From assembly GCF_000219625.1 (NCBI RefSeq), contig NC_018206.1:744001-808000 (forward strand): a stretch of DNA of 64,000 nucleotides, read 5' to 3'. The notes beneath the pieces were generated by a model. That model saw only the letters and a program-made list of their open reading frames with translations. It was not told where the DNA came from and did no database searches. The translations under genes were made by a program, and so were the position numbers. Below are positions 39,011 to 50,683 of the stretch, piece by piece. Each line of letters begins with the position of its first letter. Position 1 is the stretch's first letter. This DNA comes from Zymoseptoria tritici IPO323. Lineage: Eukaryota; Ascomycota; Dothideomycetes; Mycosphaerellales; Mycosphaerellaceae.

Positions 39011-40106
39011 GGCTGTTGGGATTGGATTGAGATGTGTGCGGGTGTAAAGGGGTTGGTGAGATGGTGCTGTTGAAGGAGAGATGAGAGAAAGTATGGCCTT
39101 TTGTACAGCTGCTGTGCTAGAGGAGGTGTTTCCGGCTTCGACCGGGAAGGCTCGCGTTGGATGGGAGCATGATTCATGGTCATGGTCAGCTTCCAGGTTG
39201 GGTACCTACCCTGTTCTGCTTACGCGGCGACGGGCAAGCAAAGGCTCATACGTAGCCAGGGTAGCTCAGTGAGGTAGGTAGGTTTTGTCAGTAATGCGAT
39301 AACAAGCGTGGCGAGTCAAGGACAAGAAAAGTGAGGGAACGTGAGGACAAGCAGCAGACCAACTCTGCCATCCAGCCCATCTCCTCCGGCTATCGCACAC
39401 CCACTCCTCATGTCCAATGATCCCGTTCGCGCACCAGAACCCATTCCCACGCAATCCTCATCGGCATCAAGCTCAACACCAGGAACCGTTTTGCCTCACC
39501 CAATGCCGCCGAGTATGTACAACAAAGAAGACCCAAGTTGCCCGATCCTGTGCCCATGCCTTTCCATTCCCCAATGCCGAACCAAGAAAATGTCGTCGTC
39601 GTGTGTGTGTCGTGAAAGACCGCCATCTGTAGGTCGGTCCAAAGTGTATGTTGGTTGCAGTCCGCGCAGTGGTTGCAGACTGTTGCCGCTCTTTTGGCGC
39701 CATTGTCGAACCTTGAGCTTCCTGCGGTATTTTGCAGGACTTCGTTTGAACTCGCTCTTCCCTTTCCTCGTCACGGCGTCTTTTGCTGAACGTGTGTTCG
39801 GCGCGGGCTTGTCCATCAACGATCATCGCCGACATGCGTCGTTGCGTGAACAGAGGACATCCATCGGGTCTGTGATTTCCCGAGTGGTCCGATAGTCCTC
39901 GCATTCGACTGCAGGTCGTCGTTTCGAGATCGCGCCGTCGGCAAATCCGGAATCACGCCAGCATCACTGCGTGGAGACGCGGTCTCGCGACGATGCACAT
40001 CATCTCATCCCACGTGCAGCTCGGAGGCGCCGGACTGAACACCGCATGCCTCTCGATGATCAGGCATTTCATCTTCCCATCATCCCCCCAACTCTTCCTC
40101 CCTTTC
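39011..40106. other. Intergenic, no gene seen
   Basis: Several short overlapping frames on both strands, none recognisable or with coding-type composition. Holds the promoter of the lipocalin-like gene and the 3' flank of the FHA gene. Confidence 0.4.
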
Positions 40107-42342
40107 TCATCTCTCCAACTTCGGCCAACTGTTGATATAAGTCATAGCCAAATACCCCACAACCACCACCGCCGCAAAACTAGCATAAGGCGAGCCAAAA
40201 TAAAGCAGCGCCCCATCTCGACTCAACGCGCTCGCGTCCTTGGACCCAGGCGTCAACACCTCCTGCGCCAAAAACGCTGTGAGTAACTTCGCCTGTTCCG
40301 GAGTGATCGGCCTGCCGTCCTCGACACCTGCGCGTTGAAGCAGCGCTCCTGATGTCGGTCTGCTGGTCGGCAAAGGCTCTGCCAGATGACCATTCAGCTC
40401 AGCGGCGCCATCGACTTGTGGTGGTGGTTTCGAGCGTGAGCGTCGACCCTTGGATTGCGCTCGCAGATTTGTGCTGCTAGACCGTTCGGCAATTTCTTTG
40501 CGTTTCTGCTCGACCATTTCCGCGAGGGATTGCCGGGCCTCGTCGCGTTCGGCTTCGGCGGACTCGGCGCGTTGGCGGTAGGATTCCATTTGTTGTTTCA
40601 TTTCGTCCATTGACGCGCGTAGACGATCCATCTGGGCTTCGAGGTCTGGAGCCTGGGACTTGTCTTTTGCATCTGGACTGCTCTCGGCGCTAGGGTGGCC
40701 GCCGTTGGTCGGAGAGTCGGCTCGCTCGGTCTCACTTTCTTGCAATTGCTGGGCTCGCGACTCTGCGCTTTCTCGCGCTGTGCGTTCTTGGGCAAGTTCG
40801 TTCTCTAGCGCCTTCATTCGCTCGCTCTGGTTGCTGAGCTCGCCTTTTGCCAATTTCAGTTCCTCGCAGAGTCGTAATATGTCGCCGGAGTGGTCGATTC
40901 GTGTGGGAGAAACGTTGCCTGATTGTGGTCGTGCGGTATCGGTTCGGCGTAGTAAAGGTTGAATAAGTGGATCGGCCAGAGCTCTGGCGACATCGGGCTT
41001 CTCTGGTAAAGGTGCTTGTGGTGGAGGCGCTGGAGGCTCTGAAAAGTGCGTCTTGAGATCAAGTTTCGACCTGGCGGAAGATGACCTGGACTTGTCCGAA
41101 CTCTGCTTCTTCTCCGGCGGAGGCGGTTCGATCTTGCCGCCCAGTAAGGCCTCGATGGCTTGCCGTGCCCGTGCAATCTCTTGTGATTGCTGCATCGCGA
41201 GTTTCATTTCGTGCTGAGAACAGTCAGTATTCGATCGTCGGACGACAGCACGCAACACCCACATTCAGCTTCTTCACAATGTGCTCCGTCGTGATCGGAT
41301 TCAGCCAATTCCGCATATGTTGAGGCTGGCTCATCCCGCCCATGTTCATCGCCGTCTGATTCATCCCTCCACGTCCAGCCATCGATCCTGAACTATTACT
41401 CCTCTTAAGTTGAAGCTGATGCGGACCCATCAAGCCCGGACCAGCGCTAGGATCGAGATCGCCAAAACTCAAAGCATCGGTCCCTTGTCCATAAATTCCA
41501 GCGTGCTCCACCTTTGCGGCAACTTTGTGGTGCACGACCGTCTTTTGGTCTTCCGAAACAATGTCGATACCCAGCTCCAGTACGTCCTGCTCGCGCAATT
41601 CTCGTGGCTCCGACTCTTTATTCTCGGGACTCAATCGCATGCCGTTGACAAAGGTACCGTTGCTCGACTTGACATCCCGTATGAACACCCGGCCATTGCG
41701 ATCCGCGTAGATCTCGGCGTGTTGACGTGAAAGCACTTTCGAGTCGAAGTATCCGTTCAGCGGTGTGGGTACCGTCTTCTGGTTGGTCTGTCGGCCAATG
41801 CGAAGGACGTCCGGAACGTACGGCACGTTGATCGTCTTCCGCTCAAAGGTGCCATTCATCGGTAAGAGGTGCAGAATTGCCGGCGGCATAGACTGTACCT
41901 CACCGCGCAGCACTCCATTTGTCTGTCCATTTCCATTCGCCATCTGCTGCGACGGGAGCAGAGGTGCCTGTAGTGCTGATATCGCCGATGAAGCTGTCGC
42001 ACCTGATGCGGCCGAGCTCACAGCTTGTGGTCTCGCTGTCGATATTCCTGTCGCTGGCTCCGCCTTTCCCGGCGGCCACAGTCCTCGTGTCGGTTTCTTC
42101 CTCGTCGCCCAATTACCCGGATCTGCGGGTGGTTGTACAGCGCCGTTGGTCTGTGGTGGTGTCGCGGAAATAGTCGATGTTGAAGATGCCGTAGATGCAA
42201 TGGATGAGGATGAATTCTGCCGCTGGGCCGTCTTGCGCACCGCTGGTGTGAACATGTTGCCAGAATTCAATTCGCCGGTGCCGAAGCCATTGTACCGAGG
42301 GTTGTTAGGTTGGAACGAGCTCAGAGAGGCAACGGCAGTCAT
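40107..42342 (-). CDS. FHA-domain, coiled-coil, tail-anchored protein (Vps64/Far10 type)
   Basis: Two exons, 41263-42342 and 40107-41213, joined over a 49-bp intron (GTGGGT...CTCAG, phase 0), give 728 aa. A disordered N-terminus is followed by an FHA domain (about residues 175-265: LRIGRQTN, SRQHAEIYAD, SSNGTFVNG) that binds phosphothreonine. Then come a coiled coil (about residues 480-610) and a final hydrophobic segment (SFAAVVVVGYLAMTYI) just before the C-terminus. FHA, coiled coil and tail anchor together define the Vps64/Far9/Far10/SLMAP proteins, which tether the STRIPAK phosphatase complex to ER or nuclear membranes. The frame opens with a GTG upstream; the first ATG is 42342. Confidence 0.88.
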
Positions 42343-43145
42343 GTCCAGGCCGGGCACGGGAAGTGCGCTGTACTTGGAGTTGGAGTCGGAGGATGTGAGG
42401 TCGCTGCTGTTGTGCTTATTGCCGCTCCTCCTATTGCTCGCTGCGCTACCCCAATCTCCTCTCGCGTGTCCAGCACGTGCAGAATGTGAATAATCGATGC
42501 CGAAAGATTACAAAGTGGTGTTACAAGGCCGTTCTGTCGTCTGAATGTCGCTGGTCCGGGCTAGGTCGCAACGTGGAGGTCGGCCGTTACGCGGGTCTCG
42601 GCTGATGAAAAGTAGGAAGCGACGTTCGTGTGGGAGGTCGAGGGCAAGAAATGTGGCGGTGACGTTGTGCGTGGGAGTATTTCGTACAGCAGGAGCCAGT
42701 GCGTGTCAAAGTCGAGGGCGCGGAATGAGTTTGGACGTGGTCGAGATCCCAGTACGGGGGTGTGTGTGAAGTCTGAAGTCTGCCGGCGTATCGATGGGCT
42801 TTGCCGCCGCCCCGTAACAGCGGTCGACGCAGCGGTGACAGAATAGTAGATGCTGCCACTACAACATCAGACCGGAGTAGCAATCGTGTCGAGGTGCAAG
42901 TGGATGTTTCCTGCTCGCGTGCCGGATCGCATCAGACACGAGCGTAGTAGTAGTCGGGCCACGGCTGCTTGCTTTTGGCCTCCTCCTTGGTGCTGCTGGC
43001 GCGGGCGATCAAGCGGACGGGACGGGAGAGACTCTGCTTACTAAGCGTGGTGGAGAGCTGCAGCGGGCACTTCATGGGACTTCGGCATAACGAAGCTATA
43101 ACATTCACATTCACTTGAAGATACGACCACGAACGAGAGCTCAAG
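42343..43145. other. Divergent interval FHA gene / MGR2
   Basis: Two genes point away from each other, so both promoters lie here. Short frames only. No TATA box evident. Confidence 0.45.
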
Positions 43146-43659
43146 ATGCCACCAGTCGCTGCTGCCGGAGGAATGTCAGGTCCATCGACCTTCGACAAGG
43201 GTAGGCAATCGAGAAAGCCCGGTCAAGAGAGCTTGTACTGATACCAAACAGCTAAGATGGGAGCCATGATGGGAGGCAGTATGTGTATTCGATGATTCAA
43301 CATACCTTGAACGAATCCTGACGGCGATATTCACAGCTGTTGGCCTATGTATCGGTTTCATCTTCGGCGCAACGAACATCATTCGATTTGGACCCGGACC
43401 TCAAGGCATGATGCGAACACTGGGACAATACATGCTCGGCTCGGCCGCAACATTTGGGTATGAGAGGGAGGGCTGGGGAGACTTTAGAGAGTCGAGCTGA
43501 CCTTGAGACAGATTCTTCATGTCAATCGGAACCACCATTCGAACGGAGAGCTCGCCCATCGTCACAGAAGCATTTCGCAATGCTCAAGCACGGCACGGCA
43601 GGCCAATGATCATGCCCCTGGACCGTATGCAGAGGAGAGCGAATAGGACGCAAGAATGA
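43146..43659 (+). CDS. MGR2: Mitochondrial TIM23 subunit Mgr2 (Romo1 family)
   Basis: Four exons, 43146-43200, 43252-43278, 43337-43457 and 43512-43659, give 116 aa; introns are 51, 58 and 54 bp with GT...AG ends. The joined protein has two membrane spans with glycine motifs: KMGAMMGGTVGLCIGFIFG and GQYMLGSAATFGFFMSIG, separated by the loop RFGPGPQGMMRTL. This is the Romo1/Mgr2 family. In yeast Mgr2 couples the TIM21 subunit to the TIM23 translocase and guards lateral release of inner-membrane proteins. Each splice join keeps the conserved order, so the model is firm although no exon is long. Exon 2 is only 27 bp. It is transcribed away from the FHA gene. Confidence 0.93.
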
Positions 43660-44664
43660 GGGATTGGGAAACAGGATGTACATTAAGTGTGAGGAGGAGG
43701 ACGAAGGACATATGGCCGAGAAGTGGGCGGACAATGGCCACGGTACAGCATGGAGGAAGGGAACGGCTCGACGTCAGACTTTCTACGGGCACAACATACC
43801 CAGCTCATGAAAGGCATTGCATGCAGAAAGCAATGTAGACTGTAGAGCATTGTTGCACTGCTCGCACTTAGGCCTCCGTTGTGTATTGCAGAACGAAGGA
43901 CTTTGGCTGCTTGGACAAGTTCTCTCTCTACAGAACTTCGTGCAAGCCTTGCACAGAGTGTAGTAGTCTGAGCGATCGAGCGGGCAGCTGATACCACAAT
44001 GATCGTTCATGACTCGCGTGTGAGGAGTGATATGGTGCGGGTTGTCGTTCGGTCCCTTCGACTGTGCTTGCCGGACGCCTGCTTTGACGATGAGCCTCTT
44101 GCAGCTCGCAAATCTGCAGTCAACCCACTACCAGATCTTTCATTCAATCCACTCAAGCTTTCTTCGTAGTCGCGAGGATGTATATGGACGTTGCAGCTCA
44201 TCCTCCGCTTGAAGCCCGAAGCTTGGTAGAAAAGGCCCGTGCGGCTTGCGAAGCGGAACACTCCTCATCTACGAAAGTCAAGTCACTTTGTGCTTCATCT
44301 CTTTGCGGACCACCGACGTGAATCTTTGCGCCCTTCGAGTCGCTCCCTCTCCGCTCTCATCGTCGAGCGGTCGTCTTTTACAGTATTCCACGGTGTCTAC
44401 CTGTTGCGCATCCTGCGAAATCACTGCAGCGTCACTTCGGCAGCGAGCTGCAGCCTCTCTTACATTTTATATTTGAGCCGACGACAGGCCAACCTCGCTG
44501 CAACAGACCCAACCAAATCACACCCGCGCGGGCACTTCATCGACACCACTCATTCCGCACCATCCTCCTCAATGCAGTCGACAATCACCGCCAGGTCCTC
44601 TTTCCTCCCGTCAGCAACCTCGGCCTAGATCACGCAGAGAAGCTCCTCCCCCCAAGCGGACGGT
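43660..44664. other. Intergenic, no gene seen
   Basis: About 1 kb between two plus-strand genes. Short frames on both strands without recognisable features; the last part should be the promoter and 5' leader of the deubiquitinase gene. Confidence 0.45.
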
Positions 44665-47590
44665 ATGAACAACTCGCCTATGGGAGCTGGCTACAATGGC
44701 CAGCTCCCTCACCACCCACGCCGAGACTATCAGCACGCATATCACCACTCTCCGCAGTCGCCGATTCCTCCCAACATCTATGGACAGTACCATGCGCAGC
44801 AGTACTATGGGCATCCCCCGCCTCCGCCGCAGTACAGATGGCATCAACCCTACCCGCAGCAACATTACGTACCGCAGCCTCCGCCGATGCAGCAACAACC
44901 ATATACACCTCGATCGCCCATGGTTGTAAGCTCGCAGCCGCATGTACAGTCTATGAACCAGGTCACACGACACCAGAACCCAATGGCACCACCTCCACAG
45001 CAAACACAATCACCTAGACCGATCCCGCCATACATGCATCGCCCTGTACCGGCCGCGTCTCCATCTCCCGCGCCTGCGTCTGTACCTACACCCGTGTCTG
45101 CACATGTACCTGTGTTCGAACCGCAAAAGCCTCTAGAGCGCACTGCCACTCCACCTGCTCCAGCATCACGACGACAATCCACGGCCCAGAACCCTCTTTC
45201 GCTTTCTCCGGAGACCTACGAGCCTTTTTGGCCGAGTGTAAGAGTCATCCTCCCATCTTGGACATGTTTACCATACTGACCAGACGCAGCTCCCATGGTA
45301 CTCTGTTCCCGACACTGAATCGAACTTTCTCGCCCGCACACCTCATCGCCGACGACGAAGACGGAACAATCGCACACCCAAAGCAGATGTAGCTCTGCCA
45401 GCCTTGCCAGGAAAAGAAGAAGATGATGCTGTGGCGGATGCTAGTGGTGTTGAGCAGGAGACAGTGCCGGCGGGAGAGACCGCGGTGGTTGAAGATACAC
45501 AAAGCAATGCTGCAAGCCAAGTCGAGGTTCAGGCTGCATCCACTGAGGATGATGCATCGGAGACTTCCACAATCGCACCTAGATCGGAGCCGGAAACGCC
45601 GGCAACATCGCAGGCGCCCTCAGAAGGTGATGCCGCGCATGCAACAACTCCCACAACCACAACACAGCCATCTTCGGTATCTCCAAAGGCACAATCCACG
45701 CAGCAGCATGCTCGAAGCTCGACAAGAACTGCCATTGCCATTCCGAATATTCCTGGACTTTCAAGAGCCAAGGGAGCCACGCCACCACAAACATCAGGGC
45801 AGGACACAGCATCGCAAAATGCCAGCGATGTCACGCCGCAAGCTGTTGAGCTGCCAGTGGACGTTCCTGCGGTGCCCGCCGAGGAGACCGCGCCTCAATC
45901 GCCACCACCAAAGGCAGCTCCAAAATCGTGGGCGGACCTGGTCAAGCGTAACACAAAGACACAACCTATAGGCGGCCTCGCGAACGGAGGCATGGCTAAT
46001 GGTGGATTCCAACTCCCGCAGACCGCGCCGCTTGCCGAGGCTTTGAAGCAGTACAATGTCCACAGTGGCTCAAAGTTGGCATTTCTCGAGCCAAGAGGAC
46101 TCGTCAATACTGGCAACATGTGTTATATGAATTCGGTGAGGTCCCCACGTACAGATATTTGTTCAATCCCCACTAACGACTCCCAGATTCTCCAAGTCTT
46201 GGTCTTTTGTGCTCCCTTCTACAGCTTCCTGGATCAAGTCCGCCAGCGAACTGTGCACTCCATGAAGAGCGACACACCTCTTGTTGATGCGATGATTATG
46301 TTCATGCGGGAGTTCAAAGTTTTGGCTGACGCGGAGTCGGCGGATGCTCTCCGAAAGACTCTCAAGCAGGATCAGCTGGAGGTGTATGGCGATCCCGTCA
46401 CGCCGGAATATGTTTACGAGGTGATTAGGAAGCTGCCTCGATTTGCGAGCATGAGGGTGAGTTTGCCAGTATCCCGAATTATGCATCGCAAGACTGACAG
46501 AATCCAGCGCGGACATCAGCAGGATGCGGAAGAATTCCTCGGATTCCTGCTCGAAGGATTGCACGATGAGTGCGTTCACGTCATGCAAGGACAGATGGAT
46601 GAGCCAAAGGAGAACGGCGTCACATCTCCGGATACAGTCATTGCTGAAGGCTGGCTCGAAGTTGGTCCCAAGCAGAAGGCTTCGGTGACCCGCACAGCCG
46701 GACAGCAAGATGCGCCATCACCGGTCACCAAGATCTTCGGTGGCCACCTCCGATCAGAGTTGCGTGTGCCAGGGCAGAAAGACTCTGTCACACTGGAGCC
46801 ATACCAACCACTGCAGCTCGACATTGGAGCTCCGCACGTGAACAACATCATCGACGCTCTCAAGGGCATCACTCGGACTGAGACATTGACCGGCGACTTT
46901 GGCGGCAAAGGCAGCACCGCCAAGAAGCAAGTCTTCATCGATACCCTCCCACCAGTCCTCATTCTCCACCTCAAGCGCTTCCAATACGACAACTCTCAAA
47001 CCGGCACCCAGAAGATCTGGAAGAGAGTCGGGTACCCACTCGAACTCGAGATTCCAAAGGACGTCTTCCCACCAGCCAAACGCGGTGGACTGGCTGTCAA
47101 AGGCGGCCTTCCACGATACCGCCTCACGGGCGTCGTCTACCACCACGGCAAATCCGCCGCCGGAGGACACTACACCGTCGACGTTCTGCGTCAAGACAGC
47201 CGCGAGTGGGTGCGCATGGACGATACCGTCATCCGTCGCATCCGTCCGGAAGACGTGGCCGAAGGCGGTTCAGAGGAAGATCCGAAACTCCTGGCGAAGG
47301 CATTGGAGCAGCACAAAGCTGATGCGGACATGCAAAAGCAACGCAACATGTACCAGGGGCTTGACGAGGCCGAGAAGGAACCTGAAGAGGAGAAGCCGTG
47401 GTCGGAAGTCAATGCATATGTTAACGGGCATGCGAAGAAGTGGAGCAATGTTGCTGTTGGTGCGACGAATGGGACGGCCACGCCGGCGAGTACGACCGGA
47501 AAGAGGACGCCGACGAATGCGGCTAGGAAGGAGGGAGTGAGGGATAATAAGGTGGCGTACATTTTGTTGTATGAGAGGATGAGGGATTGA
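44665..47590 (+). CDS. Ubiquitin carboxyl-terminal hydrolase (USP10/Ubp3 type)
   Basis: Four exons, 44665-45237, 45290-46135, 46187-46456 and 46508-47590, with 51-52-bp introns, give 923 aa. The N-terminal 400 residues are low complexity (Pro, Gln, His, then Ser, Thr, Ala). The catalytic Cys box GLVNTGNMCYMNS ends exactly at intron 2 (Cys near residue 468). The QQDAEEFLGFLL block follows intron 3, and the His box GGHYTVDV is near residue 782. Order and loop lengths match USP10/Ubp3, which removes ubiquitin from transport, stress-granule and ribophagy substrates in a complex with Bre5/G3BP. Two introns are multiples of three, so unspliced reading would add residues unlike the family. Confidence 0.9.
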
Positions 47591-48736
47591 ACGGTGAGGG
47601 AAAGCATGGTGGAACGATGATGGGCTGTGGCGGTGGCGCGAAGCCGAGAGGATTTGCTTGGGATACTTGGCGATCGATCAGATGAAAACATCGATGGGAC
47701 GATGACCTGCTGCCACTCCGTGAGCATGCTGAGGAGCAAAGACTGCCGCAAAGCGACTGCGAACGTTTCGCACTTGGCAAACGGTGTTTGCCATCACCAG
47801 CGAGACGGATTTCGAGAAAAGGAGCGAGTACCAACAGCGTGCAGACGGGAGGAGGCCAACATGGCCTGTGCTGCATCGAAGACGAGGACGAAGCTGGAGA
47901 AAAGGACTGACGAGACACATGTGTACGGATTGGAGAAGGATGTGTTTACGAATGATGTCTAGAAGAGTGAAAGTTGTCGCGCTCGGAAAAGAGGAGAGCT
48001 GAGAGCTGAGGTGGTGCAGATGGAACAGTTGTGAGAGAAGGTGTGGAGAGAGGTGTGGAAGTGGTGTATATAGTTCTTACGCAGAGGATGCTGTATGAAC
48101 TTTTTGTGAATCAGTCGTCTTCCTTTTTGCACTGCGGAGAGCTTCGCGCGTGAATCGACGACAAGAAGTAAGTACTCGCTGTATCATTTTCTTTTGTGCG
48201 TGGAGTGGCTGACGTGTCAAGATGGAGTGCTGTTGATTGCAGGAGCAATGCGACTGATTCCGTTTGCAGATGGGGTATTCTCGGGTACCTGCGTGGAATC
48301 GACGGCAGTCATATGCAGACAACCGTTGGCGGAACAGGGCAGCGAGATGCTGTTGGGAGACTCGTCTGGACCATGGACCTTGGGTCTTCGAGACGCCGGA
48401 CTCTGTTACCCACATGACAACGCAATCATGGTGCAAGACGCGAACCGCTTCGCTAGCTCACGGGTCTATCAACTAGCTCCTGCCCCAGACGACTAGCTCG
48501 CCAGCGTGAGTGAATGAACAAACGCGGCTACTGCATGGACCCTGGAATCGATCAGTCGCGCGCGGCGACAAACGCTACGCACAAGCAAAATATCTCGATC
48601 GAACATTCTCTCATCGTCAACGACATTGCTTTTCCGTCTTCATCCATCAGCGCATCACTTCATCGCAACGCTTCACGAGCTTACCGATATCGCATCACTT
48701 CACCAAACTTCATCGACATCGCATCACTTCACCAGC
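47591..48736. other. Intergenic, with a repeated leader
   Basis: No gene recognised. The final 90 bp (about 48645-48735) contain three spaced copies of GCATCACTTCA, lying in the presumed 5' leader of the next gene. Confidence 0.45.
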
Positions 48737-49933
48737 ATGCCTACCAAACGCTACAAGTCCGCCCGCGCCGCCGCACAGTTCGACAAGAAGAAGAAGCCGA
48801 ACGAGGACGAAGCCTCACCACCACGCACCAGCAACGGCGGCGCACTCGACCAAGTCCTCTCCGCCACGATCCCAAAAGACCCAACACCCATCGCCACCGC
48901 CCTGGCACTCAACCTCTCCGACACCACAACCCCCTTCCTCCCACAATCCCCGCCATCCAACATCGCCACACCCATCGACTCCGGCACCGAACTCCCCAAC
49001 GAACCACCAACCCTTCAGCTCAGCGCGCCAACGCCGACCTCATTCCCACTCAGCGAGAAAAACGCCGCCTTCTTCAACAAATGGCTCCCCCGCTTCCACG
49101 CCTACATCTCCACCTTCCCCACCACCAACTCCCTCGAACCCTTCCCATCCTTCTGCCACGCCGGCCTCGACCTGCTCATCGCCTTCACCCGCGACGTCAC
49201 GAAAGAACACATTGCCAAGAAAGGTCTCCCGCACGACGAGATGCTTACTCCTCCGGGAGCGCCGGTGCAGGAGACGGTGTTCACGAACCCGTTTTATGCG
49301 GGTGATAAAGTGAAGAATTTCTTGGATGTGAATTTCGAGAGGTGGAGATTGACGAGGGATGAGGGGGAGGAGTTGCAGGGTGTGAGGTGGGAGGATGCGG
49401 GCGAGGAGTATAGGAGGGATGTGGAGGGGTTGTTGGAGAGGGTTGAGGGTTTGTGTGAGGTGGGGACGTGGGAGAGGGTTAATCGGAAGGTTAGGGAGTT
49501 GAAGAGGGAGGGCCGTTTTGGGGAGAAGTATCGGCCGAAGGATGTGGTCAAGGAGGAGGAGGATTTGGAGGGTGAGGGAGGTGATGAGGTGGGGAGTGGA
49601 GAGGAAGGGGATAGTGAGGGCGAGAAGGTGGTTGTTGCTGTTCCGGCGAAGAAGGGGAGGGGTCAGAAGAAGAAGAGCAAGGTTGCGGAGGAGGGCGTTG
49701 TGAGTGAGGAGCCTGTCGGTGGAGCCAAGGAGGAAGAGCATTCATGTGGATGTCTTGGATGTACGGTGCTGGGAGACGGCGAGAAGATCGACGAGGAAGC
49801 CCGTGAGGGAGGCGGTGTGAGCGTTCCCGACGATGAGAAGACGACCAAAACTGCGAAGGAGAACCCTGCGAACGAACAGCCGTTCGATGCAGTCAAGCTC
49901 GGAGCAGCTGCGCGGGCCTTGCGAGAGCTCTGA
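48737..49933 (+). CDS. Hypothetical protein, 398 aa
   Basis: Single exon from ATG 48737; the frame is open 37 codons upstream but that part translates a repeated leader. The N-terminus is basic (KRYKSARAAAQFDKKKK). A central region from about residue 110 to 260 looks folded (FFNKWLPRFHAYISTF, FCHAGLDLLIAFTRDV). A Glu/Gly-rich low-complexity part follows, then a small Cys cluster (HSCGCLGC). No family recognised. Codon use shifts from C-ending in the first half to G-ending in the second, visible as C-rich then G-rich DNA. Confidence 0.7.
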   Translation: MPTKRYKSARAAAQFDKKKKPNEDEASPPRTSNGGALDQVLSATIPKDPTPIATALALNLSDTTTPFLPQSPPSNIATPIDSGTELPNEPPTLQLSAPTPTSFPLSEKNAAFFNKWLPRFHAYISTFPTTNSLEPFPSFCHAGLDLLIAFTRDVTKEHIAKKGLPHDEMLTPPGAPVQETVFTNPFYAGDKVKNFLDVNFERWRLTRDEGEELQGVRWEDAGEEYRRDVEGLLERVEGLCEVGTWERVNRKVRELKREGRFGEKYRPKDVVKEEEDLEGEGGDEVGSGEEGDSEGEKVVVAVPAKKGRGQKKKSKVAEEGVVSEEPVGGAKEEEHSCGCLGCTVLGDGEKIDEEAREGGGVSVPDDEKTTKTAKENPANEQPFDAVKLGAAARALREL

Positions 49934-50683
49934 AGGGCAAAGAATACTTAAGACGGCGACCTGCGGCTTTCTGGACCAAGACGAGATACAGACGTCAGTT
50001 CTGAGAACTCGAGGATGCGATGTGGATTGCTGGATGTGAAATGAAATCAGCTTCGCGGTGTGTGTACACACTTTCAGCCGGTTTAGTGCGGGAGAGCGCA
50101 CTGACGCTCGTTCTGGACACGAGGAACCTGATCATGTCGAGCGGAACGAAAGATGGTATACCGCGACAAGATGGTCTCCAAGCGTTGTTACTCCAGGTGT
50201 ACCTCAGTAGGCTGGAGTCAGTCGATTGTCCATAGCTCGTCGTCAACCATATCGAAGCAAAGAGATCCCACTCAATCACTTCCCAGCACCGGCAGCGTGA
50301 ACGAGGAAATGCCTGCCACTTTCCCCACCGCCCTAAATGCTGACGACAACCTCATCTCCCATAACAAATATAATCCCAGCGCGAGCTGGCCAGTCGACGG
50401 TCAAAGCTTCTTCTCAACACCGGCATATAAACATCCCGCGAGACACTGCTGCACAAATTGTCAATGTTGTCGTTCGCGCCGCTGTGTTGTAGTCTCTAGC
50501 ACTCTCGACTGCTCGATCTACGATGGCATGCGTACAGTGGTCGACAAGCACGACTAACCGCTCAGTCCAGAAGATCGATATGATATCACCTTTGCAGAGG
50601 ACGGTTGAGATGTGTCGCGATTGCCATCACTAGTCCATGTCAAACATCCCATCCCGCCCTCACACCCCCTCCGCAACCTCACT
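49934..50683. other. Intergenic, no gene seen
   Basis: Convergent interval between a plus-strand and a minus-strand gene. Only short frames. Confidence 0.45.

Noticed and set aside
39251..39300. tRNA-like text GGTAGCTCAGTG
   Set aside because: It resembles a tRNA A box, but no B box (GGTTCGANNCC) follows at the right distance and no cloverleaf can be drawn.
39341..39904. Frames of 143-184 codons on both strands
   Set aside because: Both strands are open over the same DNA with no recognisable protein and neither has coding bias.
48514..49313. Two long frames overlapping the gene at 48737
   Set aside because: They are other-frame readings of a C-rich coding sequence, composed of low-complexity Pro/Arg/His/Ser.
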